64,000 nucleotides of DNA, from assembly GCF_012848175.1 (NCBI RefSeq), contig NZ_CP051651.1, positions 62,001 through 126,000 on the forward strand, written 5' to 3'. The DNA comes from Xanthomonas campestris pv. badrii (GTDB lineage Bacteria > Pseudomonadota > Gammaproteobacteria > Xanthomonadales > Xanthomonadaceae). A program made the position numbers and the translations under genes. Position 1 is the first letter of the stretch; each line of letters opens with the position of its first letter. Below the pieces are notes generated by a model. It saw nothing but the letters and a program-made list of their open reading frames with translations. It searched no databases and was not told where the DNA came from. Of this stretch, positions 9,673 to 18,342 are shown one piece after another.

Positions 9673-9879
9673 AGGCACTCCTAAGGACGTCGCAATGACG
9701 CTGTCCCCGGGACCCGGCGGGCCCGCGGGTGGGCAGCGGGCCGCGTAGTGTACGGCGCTTCGCCGCGCCCCGCTGGATTTATTGGCGGCAACCGCGCACG
9801 CGGTGTGGAGGTCCCGTCAGCCAGGCCGGGCGGGGGTTCGGGTAAGATCGCCAACCTGCCTTCCCCACTCCGATCGCCC

Positions 9880-10209
9880 ATGTCCTGGTACGGAAAACTG
9901 CTCGGCGCATTGGCCGGCGCCCTGCTGTTGCGCGGTGCGCCGTTGGTGGGGCTGATGATCGGCCTGGCGATCGGGCACGCCGTGGACGCGGGCTGGTTCA
10001 AGCGCCGGGCGGACAATCCCTACGAAGCACTGGGGCTGGAGCCGGACGCCACCACGGCCGAGATCGATCTGGCCTATCGCCGGCTGATGTCGCGCTACCA
10101 CCCGGACAAGGTGGCCAACGCAGAGCCGGAGGCGCGCCGTCAGGCGGAGAAGAAGGCCAGCCAGATCAACGCCGCCTACGACCGTATCCAGCGGCTGCGC
10201 AAGCGCTGA
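9880..10209 (+). CDS. membrane-anchored J-domain protein
   Basis: 109 residues. The first ~38 are a glycine-rich hydrophobic segment (LLGALAGALLLRGAPLVG...IGHAVDAG), likely one membrane span as in DjlA-type proteins. A J-domain follows (NPYEALGLEPDATTAEID, then the diagnostic HPD in SRYHPDKVA near residue 82). J-domains stimulate DnaK ATPase, so this is a local DnaK co-chaperone at the inner membrane. The ATG at 9880 starts the hydrophobic segment; the longer frame upstream has no similar logic. Divergent from purC. Confidence 0.85.
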   Translation: MSWYGKLLGALAGALLLRGAPLVGLMIGLAIGHAVDAGWFKRRADNPYEALGLEPDATTAEIDLAYRRLMSRYHPDKVANAEPEARRQAEKKASQINAAYDRIQRLRKR

Positions 10210-10304
10210 ACTCATGTTGCGAACATGACGCCCGACAGTCGCTTCCGGCAGGCGCAGCGCAGCCTGATCGGGCCTGACCGCGGCGGCCCGGCCCGATGCG
10301 CGGC

Positions 10305-11144
10305 TCAGAAGCGGTAGCCGAGGGTCAGGCGGATCGCATTGGTCGAAAAGTCGGTGTCGGTGCGACGCAGATCGGTACCGGCCGGGTTGACCCGCAGGAA
10401 CGGGTTGGTCGCCGGCGCGGTGCCAGGCCCGACGCGGACGCGGGTGTCTTCGTCCTGCAGCCGGGTGAACAGATATTCCACACCTACCGAGACGTGGTCG
10501 CTCAAGCGACGCTGCAGGCCGATGCCGGCCTGGTAGCCATCGGCGCTGTCGCCGCCGCTGCCGGTGAAGCTGTTGGCGGTGTTGCTGCTGGCAAAGCTGT
10601 GGTCGAACTCGCCGCGCGCCACGCCGGCGGTGAAGTACGCCAGGTAATCGCCCTGCGCGCCAAACGCATAGCCGACCCGGCCGCGCAACGCGGCGGTGCG
10701 ATTGAGCTGGCGGGTGAAGGTGTACAGCGCAGGCGTGGTGCTGAAGGCGCTGACGCTGTCGCGGATGTCGTTGCGGGTGTACTCGGCCACCACGCCATAG
10801 ACCCAGTTGCCGGCCTGCCAGTCGTAGCCCAGCCGCGCCCCGTATTCGGCGCCGCCCTTGTCCTTGCTGCAGCCGCTGGCCGGCGTGCGCCCGGCCGCCG
10901 CACCGCCGCAAAAGCCCGGCGAGAACGCATCGGCGCCGGTGGCGGTGCTGACCTGGTCGCCGTCGCGGCCATCCAGATCGGTATCGAAGCCGAAGCGGCC
11001 ACCGGACACGCCGGTCGGATCGGCGCCGCCGACATTGGCGCCGATGGAAAAGCCGGACCAGTCGGCCGGGCCGGTTTGTGCCCAGGCCGACGGGGCCAGG
11101 GCCAGCAGGACGAGAGCAGCGGAAGCGAGCGGGGTGGTTTTCAT
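10305..11144 (-). CDS. outer-membrane beta-barrel protein (Omp25/Omp31-like)
   Basis: 279 residues. A signal peptide is cleaved after AWA (about residue 23). The mature protein starts with [12 protein letters not shown], has alternating beta-strand pattern, [19 protein letters not shown] and GRVGYAFG strands, and ends in aromatic residues (LTLGYRF), the C-terminal phenylalanine read by the BAM complex. This is the architecture of small porin-like immunogenic outer-membrane proteins. Ligand or function cannot be told. A monocistronic gene divergent from rpe. Confidence 0.85.
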   Translation of the reverse strand: MKTTPLASAALVLLALAPSAWAQTGPADWSGFSIGANVGGADPTGVSGGRFGFDTDLDGRDGDQVSTATGADAFSPGFCGGAAAGRTPASGCSKDKGGAEYGARLGYDWQAGNWVYGVVAEYTRNDIRDSVSAFSTTPALYTFTRQLNRTAALRGRVGYAFGAQGDYLAYFTAGVARGEFDHSFASSNTANSFTGSGGDSADGYQAGIGLQRRLSDHVSVGVEYLFTRLQDEDTRVRVGPGTAPATNPFLRVNPAGTDLRRTDTDFSTNAIRLTLGYRF

Positions 11145-11457
11145 GCGGTCTCCTTGCATCTGGCGCGGCGCGCCGGTCTGGTACCTACGCGCTCGCGTCC
11201 GCTACGGATGCACCGGCGCTCGCATTTTGCGACGCGCGCGTCCGTGCGGATGCCGTCGGGCGCTCGCCAGGGCGCTGCGTGGACGATGCGCACTTGGCCA
11301 GGATGCCCTGCGCCGCTACTCCTGCCTCGCCTGGATGCCGGGCAAGGCTGGTCCCCGCCGTCGCTGCGATGGTTGGGTCGAACCTCCGGCCGGGCTCGGC
11401 TTTCCTCGCCGGTCCCTGGTTGCGACAATGGGGCTCCTGCATTTTCCCGAGCTGCCC
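11145..11457. other. intergenic region between divergent omp and rpe genes
   Basis: About 310 bases. Should contain both promoters; no clear palindromic operator or hairpin was noticed. Confidence 0.5.
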
Positions 11458-12129
11458 ATGCAACCGACGGCCATCGCCCCGTCCATCCTGTCCGCAGATT
11501 TCGCCCGTCTGGGCGAAGAAGTGAACGACGTCCTGAAGGCCGGCGCCGACTGGGTGCACTTCGATGTGATGGACAACCATTACGTGCCCAATCTGACCAT
11601 CGGCCCGATGGTCTGCCAGGCACTGCGCAAGCACGGCATCGTCGCCCCGATCGATGTGCACCTGATGGTGGAGCCGGTGGATCGCATCGTGCCGGACTTT
11701 GCCGAGGCCGGTGCCACCACCATCAGCTTCCACCCCGAAGCCAGCCGCCACGTGCACCGCACCATCCAGTTGATCAAGTCGCACGGCTGCCAGGCCGGCC
11801 TGGTGCTCAATCCGGCCACCCCGGTGGATAGTCTGGACTGGGTGCTGCCGGAGCTGGATCTGGTGCTGGTGATGTCGGTCAACCCCGGCTTCGGCGGGCA
11901 GGCCTTCATTCCGTCGGCGCTGGACAAGCTGCGCGCCATCCGCCGCAAGATCGATGCGCTGGGCAAGCCGATCCGGCTGGAGATCGACGGTGGGGTCAAG
12001 GCCGACAACATCGGCGCGATTGCCGCCGCCGGTGCCGATACCTTCGTGGCCGGCTCGGCCATCTTCAACGCGCCCGACTATGCACAGGTGATCGCGCAGA
12101 TGCGCGCGGCGGTGGACGCAGTGCGATGA
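11458..12129 (+). CDS. rpe: ribulose-phosphate 3-epimerase
   Basis: 223 residues, the normal length. Interconverts ribulose-5-phosphate and xylulose-5-phosphate in the pentose phosphate pathway. Diagnostic stretches: [14 protein letters not shown] at the N-terminus, the metal-site [31 protein letters not shown], and the DGGVKADN phosphate-binding loop with VAGSAIF near the C-terminus. A reading frame extends 600 bases upstream, but the conserved start MQPTAIAPS fixes the ATG at 11458. The stop overlaps the next gene by four bases. Confidence 0.96.
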   Translation: MQPTAIAPSILSADFARLGEEVNDVLKAGADWVHFDVMDNHYVPNLTIGPMVCQALRKHGIVAPIDVHLMVEPVDRIVPDFAEAGATTISFHPEASRHVHRTIQLIKSHGCQAGLVLNPATPVDSLDWVLPELDLVLVMSVNPGFGGQAFIPSALDKLRAIRRKIDALGKPIRLEIDGGVKADNIGAIAAAGADTFVAGSAIFNAPDYAQVIAQMRAAVDAVR

Positions 12130-12617
12130 GCCCGGCGACGCCGCAGATCCGCACGGCCACGCCAGACGATGTGCCGTTGCTGCACGAGTTGATCACCGCG
12201 CTGGCGGTCTACGAGCGCGAGCCCGATGCGGTCACGGCCAGCCAGGACGATCTGCGCGCCAGCCTGTTCGGCGACGGCGCCACCGCGCATGCGCTGATCT
12301 GCGAGCAGGACGGCCAGGCACTGGGATTTGCGGTGTATTTCTTCAATTACTCCACCTGGCTGGGCCGCAACGGTCTGTATCTGGAAGACCTGTTCGTGCG
12401 CCCGCAGGCGCGCGGCAAGGGGGCGGGCCTGGCGCTGTTGCGGCATCTGGCGCAGCTGGCCGTACAGCGTGGCTGCGGACGTTTCGAGTGGTCGGTGCTG
12501 GACTGGAATCAGCCGGCGATCGACTTCTACCAGGCAGTCGGTGCCCGCCCGATGGATGGCTGGACAGTGTACCGGCTCGATGGCGAACGCTTGGCAGCCT
12601 TTGCCGCAGGTGCCTGA
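12126..12617 (+). CDS. GNAT-family N-acetyltransferase (diamine acetyltransferase-like)
   Basis: 163 residues with the GNAT core: [12 protein letters not shown] strand, [15 protein letters not shown] acetyl-CoA pyrophosphate loop (about residues 92-106), and [15 protein letters not shown] near the C-terminus. The spacing and [10 protein letters not shown] block match spermidine/diamine acetyltransferase-like members. Substrate unproven. Starts inside the rpe stop codon (ATGA overlap), so it is translationally coupled to rpe. Confidence 0.85.
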   Translation: MSPATPQIRTATPDDVPLLHELITALAVYEREPDAVTASQDDLRASLFGDGATAHALICEQDGQALGFAVYFFNYSTWLGRNGLYLEDLFVRPQARGKGAGLALLRHLAQLAVQRGCGRFEWSVLDWNQPAIDFYQAVGARPMDGWTVYRLDGERLAAFAAGA

Positions 12618-12667
12618 GCGCAGACGCTGCACTGCACTCAGGCGCCGCGCACCCGCCCGGCAAAAGG

Positions 12668-12692
12668 AAGGCCGCCCCATCGGAGCGGCCTT
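12668..12692. terminator. terminator-like hairpin after rpe-GNAT
   Basis: Perfect 8-bp stem (AAGGCCGC / GCGGCCTT) with a 9-base loop, 50 bases after the GNAT stop. No T-run follows on the plus strand; a short one exists on the minus strand. Confidence 0.55.
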
Positions 12693-12733
12693 CAAGAAAA
12701 TTGGAGGCTGATCCCGCCTCCGCCCGTCGTCCC

Positions 12734-12738
12734 TGCTA
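12734..12738. repeat. target site duplication, left (TGCTA)
   Basis: Direct repeat of the five bases at 18212-18216 flanking the Tn3-family element. Confidence 0.9.
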
Positions 12739-12881
12739 GGGGATGTAAGCCGGAACCCCAGAAAATTCCGTCACCCCTCACCCCAATTCCAACCCCGCCA
12801 CGAGCGCATCCAGATCGATCAAGTTGCCGTTACTTTGGAAGGTGTAGTGCCCGTTCAGCAGGATGTGTCGCCACGCCGCCG
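12739..12881 (+). repeat. long terminal inverted repeat, left
   Basis: About 143 bases identical by eye to the reverse complement of 18069-18211. The true Tn3 terminal repeat should be ~38-46 bp; the extra part duplicates the 3' end of tnpA in inverted form, so the left end was probably made by copying the right end, as in effector-carrying mobile insertion cassettes. Confidence 0.88.
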
Positions 12882-12965
12882 CTCGCGCCGAGGTATTCGA
12901 CTACATCGAGATGTTCTACAACCTCAACTGCCGCCACGGTTCAACTGGCGACCTGTCCCATGTAG
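12882..12965 (+). pseudogene. IS3-family transposase C-terminal remnant
   Basis: A short in-frame piece reading RAEVFDYIEMFYN...RHGS, the hallmark C-terminus of IS3-family OrfB integrases. No start, catalytic core or complete end. It sits exactly where the duplicated transposon end stops, marking the junction at which the effector cassette was joined. Confidence 0.75.
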
Positions 12966-13028
12966 AGTTGAACGGCGCTACGCGCAACGAGGGTCTTGAG
13001 TGTCTCCGGAACCCTGGGCGTATCACCT

Positions 13029-13053
13029 TTCGCGCTCCCAAACATGACTTCGG
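13029..13053 (+). promoter_or_regulatory. PIP box of xopE
   Basis: TTCGC-N15-TTCGG, a perfect match to the HrpX-binding plant-inducible promoter, 66 bases before the xopE ATG. Confidence 0.85.
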
Positions 13054-13119
13054 TGAACCAACGACATTCATAGAGCTCTTTGCGAGACTTGATTCTGAGG
13101 TCACTGTCGGAGATCAAAA

Positions 13120-14181
13120 ATGGGTCTATGCGTTTCAAAGCCGAGCGTGGCAGGTTCACCCGACCACTATGCAAGTCACGCCACAGAGCAGACCACGCCC
13201 TCTACGCCTTCATCCTCCGAGGCGCCCATCTCACCCAGCCTGCATGGCTTGGTGGCACTCGGCTCTTCGGGAACGAGGCGGGGGCGCTTCCGGCAGCCAA
13301 CCCTACAACCGCACGAAGTTCAGCAGGCGGCCTACCAGCTTGGTATGCGACTCAACGGCAGACCCATCGAAGACGCGAGCGACCGTCAACGCCTTGCCGA
13401 TGCTACAGAGACGGTGCACGAGACACGACTCGCCTTGCACCGTGGGCGAGGCAATGTCGATAGCGATCTGCGGCTCAGCAACGGACGGAGCGCCACTTAT
13501 AGCTCCCTGTCTTACTGTCTCGGTGAAAATGACGAAAGTTTACTGGCAGGCAGTGCGCTGGCTGCGGGGGCAGGCAATTGTGATCACAATGCAGCGATTA
13601 ACGCACGTCGGCATGCAGTCCGCATGGAGAATGGCGGGCAGATGATGACCGTACGCGACTACGACCAGACCCACGTCTACGCGCTCTACCGGCCCCCAGG
13701 CTCGGCAGAGGCGGAAGAATCCACTGTAGTTCTCGACTCGTGGGCCGACGGTCCGGCCGTTCTACTAAGGGATTCGCACTGGGCCGAAACGTACGGAACA
13801 TCCACCAATGTAGTTGAACGCTTCGACAAGCCTGATGCAATCGACGCGCTGGCCAGGACAAACGCATTCAGAGCCGAGATCGAGGACCCGCAAACTGAAC
13901 TCCATGCAAATGCGCGCGACCTAGAGACAGCCTTTCTAGCCAACCCCGCACCTGGCGATATCTGTTCCTCGATGCCGGTCATCGCCCCCGATCTGGCCCG
14001 AAACACGCGTCAAAGGTTGCAAGAGCACTCACCGCGGACGCGTGAGGCTCTAGCCGCCGATGCTGCGCGGCAAGCCTATGCACTGGATGACGCACAGCCA
14101 ATTTCGCCGCGCACAACTGCTGCGATCCTTGAAGATGCAGAACGCCTGGATGCCTTGGGTCGCCCGCCATTGAGTTGGTGA
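13120..14181 (+). CDS. xopE: XopE-family (HopX/AvrPphE) type III effector
   Basis: 353 residues. The N-terminus MGLCVSKPS gives a myristoylation site (G2) and a palmitoylatable C4, so the protein should go to the plant plasma membrane, as known for XopE1/XopE2. The HopX transglutaminase-like triad is visible as C154 in GAGNCDHNA, H185 in DYDQTHVYALY and D206 in VVLDSWADG. Length agrees with XopE2 or XopE3 (about 356-358 from memory). A PIP box is upstream and GGAG precedes the ATG. It is a passenger gene of the Tn3-family element. Which XopE subgroup it belongs to was not determined; XopE2 is my best guess because that member is usually transposon-linked. Confidence 0.92.
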   Translation: MGLCVSKPSVAGSPDHYASHATEQTTPSTPSSSEAPISPSLHGLVALGSSGTRRGRFRQPTLQPHEVQQAAYQLGMRLNGRPIEDASDRQRLADATETVHETRLALHRGRGNVDSDLRLSNGRSATYSSLSYCLGENDESLLAGSALAAGAGNCDHNAAINARRHAVRMENGGQMMTVRDYDQTHVYALYRPPGSAEAEESTVVLDSWADGPAVLLRDSHWAETYGTSTNVVERFDKPDAIDALARTNAFRAEIEDPQTELHANARDLETAFLANPAPGDICSSMPVIAPDLARNTRQRLQEHSPRTREALAADAARQAYALDDAQPISPRTTAAILEDAERLDALGRPPLSW

Positions 14182-14556
14182 ACTTTCATCTGGTACCAAC
14201 TGGGCTTGGATGTAGCCTGTCTGGCGTCGATGTCAAATAGCCAGTTCCCGGCTGGGCGCAAACGACCGCTGTAGAGCAGGTGATGCCTCCTGCCTGTTCG
14301 ACGCAACAGTGGGCAAACGGGGGGAGAAATGACCGCCCCACTCAGGCGAACAGCTGCTTGATCGGTTTCAACTACACACCGTTATCGGCCTGATGGCCTA
14401 GTGGCGTCAAGGTGCCGGCATGTCGCAAAACAAGTGTTTTGCGACATGTAGGCAGCCTCCCAGCACAAGTGATCGCAGAACCCCGTAAAAAGTGTGCGGA
14501 AAACCCCGTCGCCACACGCTACCATGCGGAAACCGGTTCCCGATGGTTATTCGCCT
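14182..14556. promoter_or_regulatory. res region of the transposon
   Basis: About 375 bases between xopE and the resolvase. Holds the strong palindrome at 14419-14448 and should contain the resolution site and resolvase promoter; the accessory subsites II and III could not be assigned by eye. Confidence 0.6.
14419..14448. promoter_or_regulatory. putative resolvase crossover site (res subsite I)
   Basis: A 30-bp palindrome with perfect 14-bp arms (CATGTCGCAAAACA and its complement) around a central AG dinucleotide, about 108 bases before the resolvase start. Such a site with an asymmetric central dinucleotide is what a serine resolvase cuts. Confidence 0.7.
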
Positions 14557-15159
14557 ATGTTGGTCGGCTACATGCGTGTGTCGTCGGACTCCGACCGGCA
14601 GAGCACTAACTTGCAACGCGACGCACTGCTCGCTGCTGGCGTTGATGCCCGACACCTGTTCGAGGATCGCATCTCAGGCGCGAAGGATGACCGCGCAGGC
14701 TTGACGAAGGCGCTCGAATTCGTCCGGCCCGGTGACGTACTGGTGGTCTGGAAGCTCGACCGGCTTGGCCGCTCGCTGTCGCACTTGCTCGCCATCGTGA
14801 CCTCACTCAAGGACAAGCAAGTGGCGTTCCGCTCGCTGACCGAGGGAATGGATACCAGCACGGCGTCCGGCGAGTTGCTGTTCCATGTGTTCGGCGCACT
14901 TGCGCAGTACGAGCGGGCCCTGATCCAAGAGCGCGTCGTCGCGGGCCTAGCCGCTGCCCGGCGGCGTGGCCGCACCGGCGGGCGACCTCTGGCCATCGTC
15001 GGCGAAAAGCTGGAGGCCATCATTGCCGCGCTGAACGGCGGGATGTCGAAAGCGGCCGTGTGCCGCAACTTCGGCGTCAAACGCACCACCTTGATCGAAA
15101 CGCTGGAGCGAGAGGGTTGGCGTGGAACGGGCAGAACGGCCGATGAGCAACAAGAATAA
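14557..15159 (+). CDS. tnpR: serine resolvase of the Tn3-family element
   Basis: 200 residues from the ATG at 14557 (MLVGYMRVSSDSDRQ), where the family's conserved N-terminus starts; in-frame upstream starts exist at 14524 and 14494. The catalytic serine is in YMRVSS. The downstream VVWKLDRLGRSLSHLL motif, the ALAQYERALIQERVVAGL helix and a C-terminal helix-turn-helix (MSKAAVCRNFGVKRTTL) are standard. Resolves cointegrates at the neighbouring res site. The end overlaps tnpA by 17 bases, so the two are co-translated. Confidence 0.93.
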   Translation: MLVGYMRVSSDSDRQSTNLQRDALLAAGVDARHLFEDRISGAKDDRAGLTKALEFVRPGDVLVVWKLDRLGRSLSHLLAIVTSLKDKQVAFRSLTEGMDTSTASGELLFHVFGALAQYERALIQERVVAGLAAARRRGRTGGRPLAIVGEKLEAIIAALNGGMSKAAVCRNFGVKRTTLIETLEREGWRGTGRTADEQQE

Positions 15160-18100
15160 GCTGCTCACCGTCCTCTCGGACGCCGAGCAGGAAGCGCTTT
15201 ATGGCCTGCCGGACTTCGACGATGCGCAGCGGCTGGAATACTTGGCGTTGTCCGAGGCGGAGTTGACGTTCGCGGCCAGTCGCCCCGGCCTCCATGCGCG
15301 GGCCTATTGCGTCTTGCAGATCGGCTACTTCAAGGCCAAGCACGCCTTTTTCCGCTTCAACTGGAGCGAAGTCGAGGATGATTGCGCCTTTGTGCTGAGT
15401 CGCTACTTCCACGGCGAGGACTTCGAACGCAAGACGATCACCAAACATGAGCACTACACCCAGCGCGAGCGCATCGCCGAATGGTTCGGCTATCGGCTCT
15501 GGGCAGCCGATTTTCTGCCACAACTCGCGCAGCAGGCCGCCCAGATCGCACGCCGCGACGTGACGCCTAGCTTCGTCGCCGCCGAGCTGATCGTCTGGCT
15601 CAACGAACGCAAGATCATCCGGCCCGGCTACACGACTGTGCAAGAACTGGTGAGCGCCACGCTGTCGGCCGAACGTCGGCGCTTAGGTGGCCTGCTGGCC
15701 GAAGTGCTGGATGATTCGGCCAAAGCCGCGCTATCCCAGCTTTTGGTACGAGACAACACGCTGTCCGAATTGGCGGTGCTCCGGCAAGACGCCAAAGATT
15801 TCGGCTGGCGTCAGATGGCCCGTGAACGCGAGAAGCGCACCATTTTGGAGCCGCTGCACGGGATCGCCAAGACGCTGTTGCCCAAGCTGGGCATCTCGCA
15901 ACAGAACGTGCGTTACTACGCGAGCCTGGCGAACTTCTATACCGTCCACGACCTGCGAAACCTCAAGCCGGACCAGACCCATCTCTACCTGCTGTGCTAC
16001 GCTTGGCTGCGCTATCGGCAACTCACCGACAACCTGGTCGATGCCATGGCCTATCACATGAAGCGACTAGAGGATGAAAGTCGTGCCGGCGCCAAGCAAT
16101 CCTTCGTCGCCGAGCAGGTACGGCGTCAGCAGGAAACGCCACGAGTCGGACGCCTGCTGTTGCTCTATGTCGACGATACGGTGGCCGACACCACACCGTT
16201 CGGCAACGTGCGGCAGCGGGCGTACAAGATCATACCGAAAGACGCGCTTCAGCTCGTCGGCCATCGTATGAGCATCAAACCAGCGAGCAAGCTGGCCCTG
16301 CATTGGCAGGCGGTGGACGGGCTGGCCGAACGCATGCGCCGTCATCTGCGACCGCTGTATGTCGCGCTCGACCTTGCCGGCACCGACCCCAGCAACCCGT
16401 GGCTGGCAGCACTGATCTGGGCCAAGAGTGTGTTCGCCAAACAGCAGCGCCTGTCGCAACGTCCGCTCGTCGAATGTCCAACAGCGACGTTGCCGAAACG
16501 GTTGCGACCGTACTTGCTGACCTTCGACGCCGACAGCAAGCCGACCGGCCTGCACGCAGACCGCTACGAGTTCTGGCTGTACCGCCAGGTCAGGAAGCGC
16601 TTCCAGTCGGGCGAACTCTATCTCGACGACAGCTTGCAACATCGGCACCTCTCTGACGAGTTGGTGTCGCTCGATGAGAACGCCGATGTACTGGCTCCGA
16701 TGGACATCCCGTTCCTGCGCGAACCGATCGAGGCCCAACTCATTGCACTGACGGCAGAACTGCGAACGCAGTGGTTGGCGTTCAACCGTGAGCTGAAGCA
16801 GGGCAAGCTGAAGCACCTCGACTACGGCAAGGCCACGCAGACGCTGACGTGGCGCAAGCCCAAGAGCGAGAACCACAAGGCGCATGAGCAGGCACTCTAC
16901 GAGCAACTGCCATTTTGCGACGTGGCCGACGTGTTCCGCTATGTCAACGGTCAGTGTCAATTCTTGTCGGCGCTCACTCCGTTGCAACCACGCTATGCCA
17001 AGAAGGTGGCCGACGCTGACAGCCTGATGGCAGTCATCATTGCCCAGGCAATGAACCACGGCAATCTGGTCATGGCGCGTACCAGCGACATCCCGTACCA
17101 CGTGCTGGAGAGCACCTACCAGCAATACCTACGGCAAGCATCGCTGCACGCGGCCAACGACTGCATCAGCAACGCCATCGCCGTGCTGCCGATCTTCCCG
17201 CATTACTCGTTCGACCTAGGCGCGCTGTACGGTGCGGTCGATGGCCAGAAATTCGGCGTCGAGCGTCCGACCGTGAAAGCGCGCTACTCGCGCAAATACT
17301 TCGGCCGCGGCAAGGGTGTCGTCGCCTATACGCTGCTGTGCAACCATGTTCCGCTCAACGGATACCTAATCGGTGCTCACGAATACGAAGGGCACCACGT
17401 GTTTGACATCTGGTATCGCAACACGTCGGATATCGTGCCAACGGCGATTACCGGCGATATGCACAGCGTCAACAAGGCCAACTTCGCCATCCTGCACTGG
17501 TTCGGACTGCGCTTCGAGCCGCGCTTCACCGATTTGGACGCCCAATTGCAGGATCTGTATTGCGCCGACGAACCGGCGTTGTACGAGACGTGCCTGATCC
17601 GACCGGTCGGCCAAATCGATCGGCAACTCATCGTCAGCGAAAAGAGCAACATCGACCGGATCGTCGCCACGCTGGGCCTGAAGGAAATGACTCAGGGCAC
17701 CCTGATCCGCAAGCTATGCACGTACACCGCGCCGAACCCGACGCGGCGCGCCATCTTCGAGTTCGATAAGCTGGTGCGCAGCATCTACACATTGCGCTAC
17801 CTGCGCGACCCGCAACGGGAACGCAGCGTGCACCGCTCGCAGAATCGCATTGAGTCCTACCACCAGCTACGCTCGACCATCGCCCAGGTCGGCGGCAAGA
17901 AGGAGCTGACCGGGCACACAGACATCGAAATCGAAATCAGCAACCAATGCGCACGGCTGATGGCCAACGCCATCATCTACTACAACTCGGCGATCCTGTC
18001 GCGCCTGTTGACGAAGTACGAGGCCAGCGGCAACGCCAAAGCCGTGCTGCTGATCACGAAGATGTCACCGGCGGCGTGGCGACACATCCTGCTGAACGGG

Positions 18101-18172
18101 CACTACACCTTCCAAAGTAACGGCAACTTGATCGATCTGGATGCGCTCGTGGCGGGGTTGGAATTGGGGTGA
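15143..18172 (+). CDS. tnpA: Tn3-family transposase
   Basis: 1,009 residues from ATG 15143 (MSNKNKLLTVLSDAEQ), the normal Tn3 TnpA length. Catalytic DDE residues are visible in the C-terminal half: D in LYGAVDGQKFG, D in AITGDMHSVN, E in HRSQNRIESYHQL. The DUF4158-type N-terminal DNA-binding region is intact. It binds the terminal inverted repeats and carries out replicative transposition. Its last ~35 codons lie inside the right terminal repeat and are duplicated in inverted form at the left end. Confidence 0.95.
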   Translation: MSNKNKLLTVLSDAEQEALYGLPDFDDAQRLEYLALSEAELTFAASRPGLHARAYCVLQIGYFKAKHAFFRFNWSEVEDDCAFVLSRYFHGEDFERKTITKHEHYTQRERIAEWFGYRLWAADFLPQLAQQAAQIARRDVTPSFVAAELIVWLNERKIIRPGYTTVQELVSATLSAERRRLGGLLAEVLDDSAKAALSQLLVRDNTLSELAVLRQDAKDFGWRQMAREREKRTILEPLHGIAKTLLPKLGISQQNVRYYASLANFYTVHDLRNLKPDQTHLYLLCYAWLRYRQLTDNLVDAMAYHMKRLEDESRAGAKQSFVAEQVRRQQETPRVGRLLLLYVDDTVADTTPFGNVRQRAYKIIPKDALQLVGHRMSIKPASKLALHWQAVDGLAERMRRHLRPLYVALDLAGTDPSNPWLAALIWAKSVFAKQQRLSQRPLVECPTATLPKRLRPYLLTFDADSKPTGLHADRYEFWLYRQVRKRFQSGELYLDDSLQHRHLSDELVSLDENADVLAPMDIPFLREPIEAQLIALTAELRTQWLAFNRELKQGKLKHLDYGKATQTLTWRKPKSENHKAHEQALYEQLPFCDVADVFRYVNGQCQFLSALTPLQPRYAKKVADADSLMAVIIAQAMNHGNLVMARTSDIPYHVLESTYQQYLRQASLHAANDCISNAIAVLPIFPHYSFDLGALYGAVDGQKFGVERPTVKARYSRKYFGRGKGVVAYTLLCNHVPLNGYLIGAHEYEGHHVFDIWYRNTSDIVPTAITGDMHSVNKANFAILHWFGLRFEPRFTDLDAQLQDLYCADEPALYETCLIRPVGQIDRQLIVSEKSNIDRIVATLGLKEMTQGTLIRKLCTYTAPNPTRRAIFEFDKLVRSIYTLRYLRDPQRERSVHRSQNRIESYHQLRSTIAQVGGKKELTGHTDIEIEISNQCARLMANAIIYYNSAILSRLLTKYEASGNAKAVLLITKMSPAAWRHILLNGHYTFQSNGNLIDLDALVAGLELG

Positions 18173-18211
18173 GGGGTGACGGAATTTTCTGGGGTTCCGG
18201 CTTACATCCCC
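18069..18211 (-). repeat. long terminal inverted repeat, right
   Basis: Inverted copy of 12739-12881. Contains the 3' end of tnpA. Confidence 0.88.
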
Positions 18212-18216
18212 TGCTA
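18212..18216. repeat. target site duplication, right (TGCTA)
   Basis: Direct copy of 12734-12738. Confidence 0.9.
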
Positions 18217-18342
18217 TGGCCTTCCATGCTCCGGGTCGGCGATGACACAGGCATGACAGCCAGGGCAGTGCGCGTATTCACGATTCACGCATCGACCCGC
18301 TGCTAGCCTGCCGCCACCCTCATTCCACAACCGGCAGTGCGC

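Larger units (their letters stand above)
12739..18211 (+). mobile_element. Tn3-family transposon carrying a XopE-type effector
   Basis: A complete 5,473-bp element. Its ends begin GGGGATGTAAGCCGG and are inverted repeats of each other. It is bordered by a perfect 5-bp direct repeat (TGCTA at 12734-12738 and 18212-18216), the target duplication length typical of the Tn3 family. It contains, in order, an IS3 remnant, a PIP box, xopE, a res palindrome, a serine resolvase and a ~1,000-residue Tn3 transposase. Tn3-like elements and cassettes that carry T3S effectors and lytic transglycosylases are known in xanthomonads (TnXax1), but those use tnpS/tnpT rather than the tnpR seen here. Intact ends and target duplication suggest recent arrival. 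Confidence 0.93.

Noticed and set aside
12863..13645. 260-residue frame starting before xopE
   Set aside because: Starts in the duplicated transposon end, passes through the IS3 tail and then runs out of frame with xopE; only the IS3 tail is meaningful.
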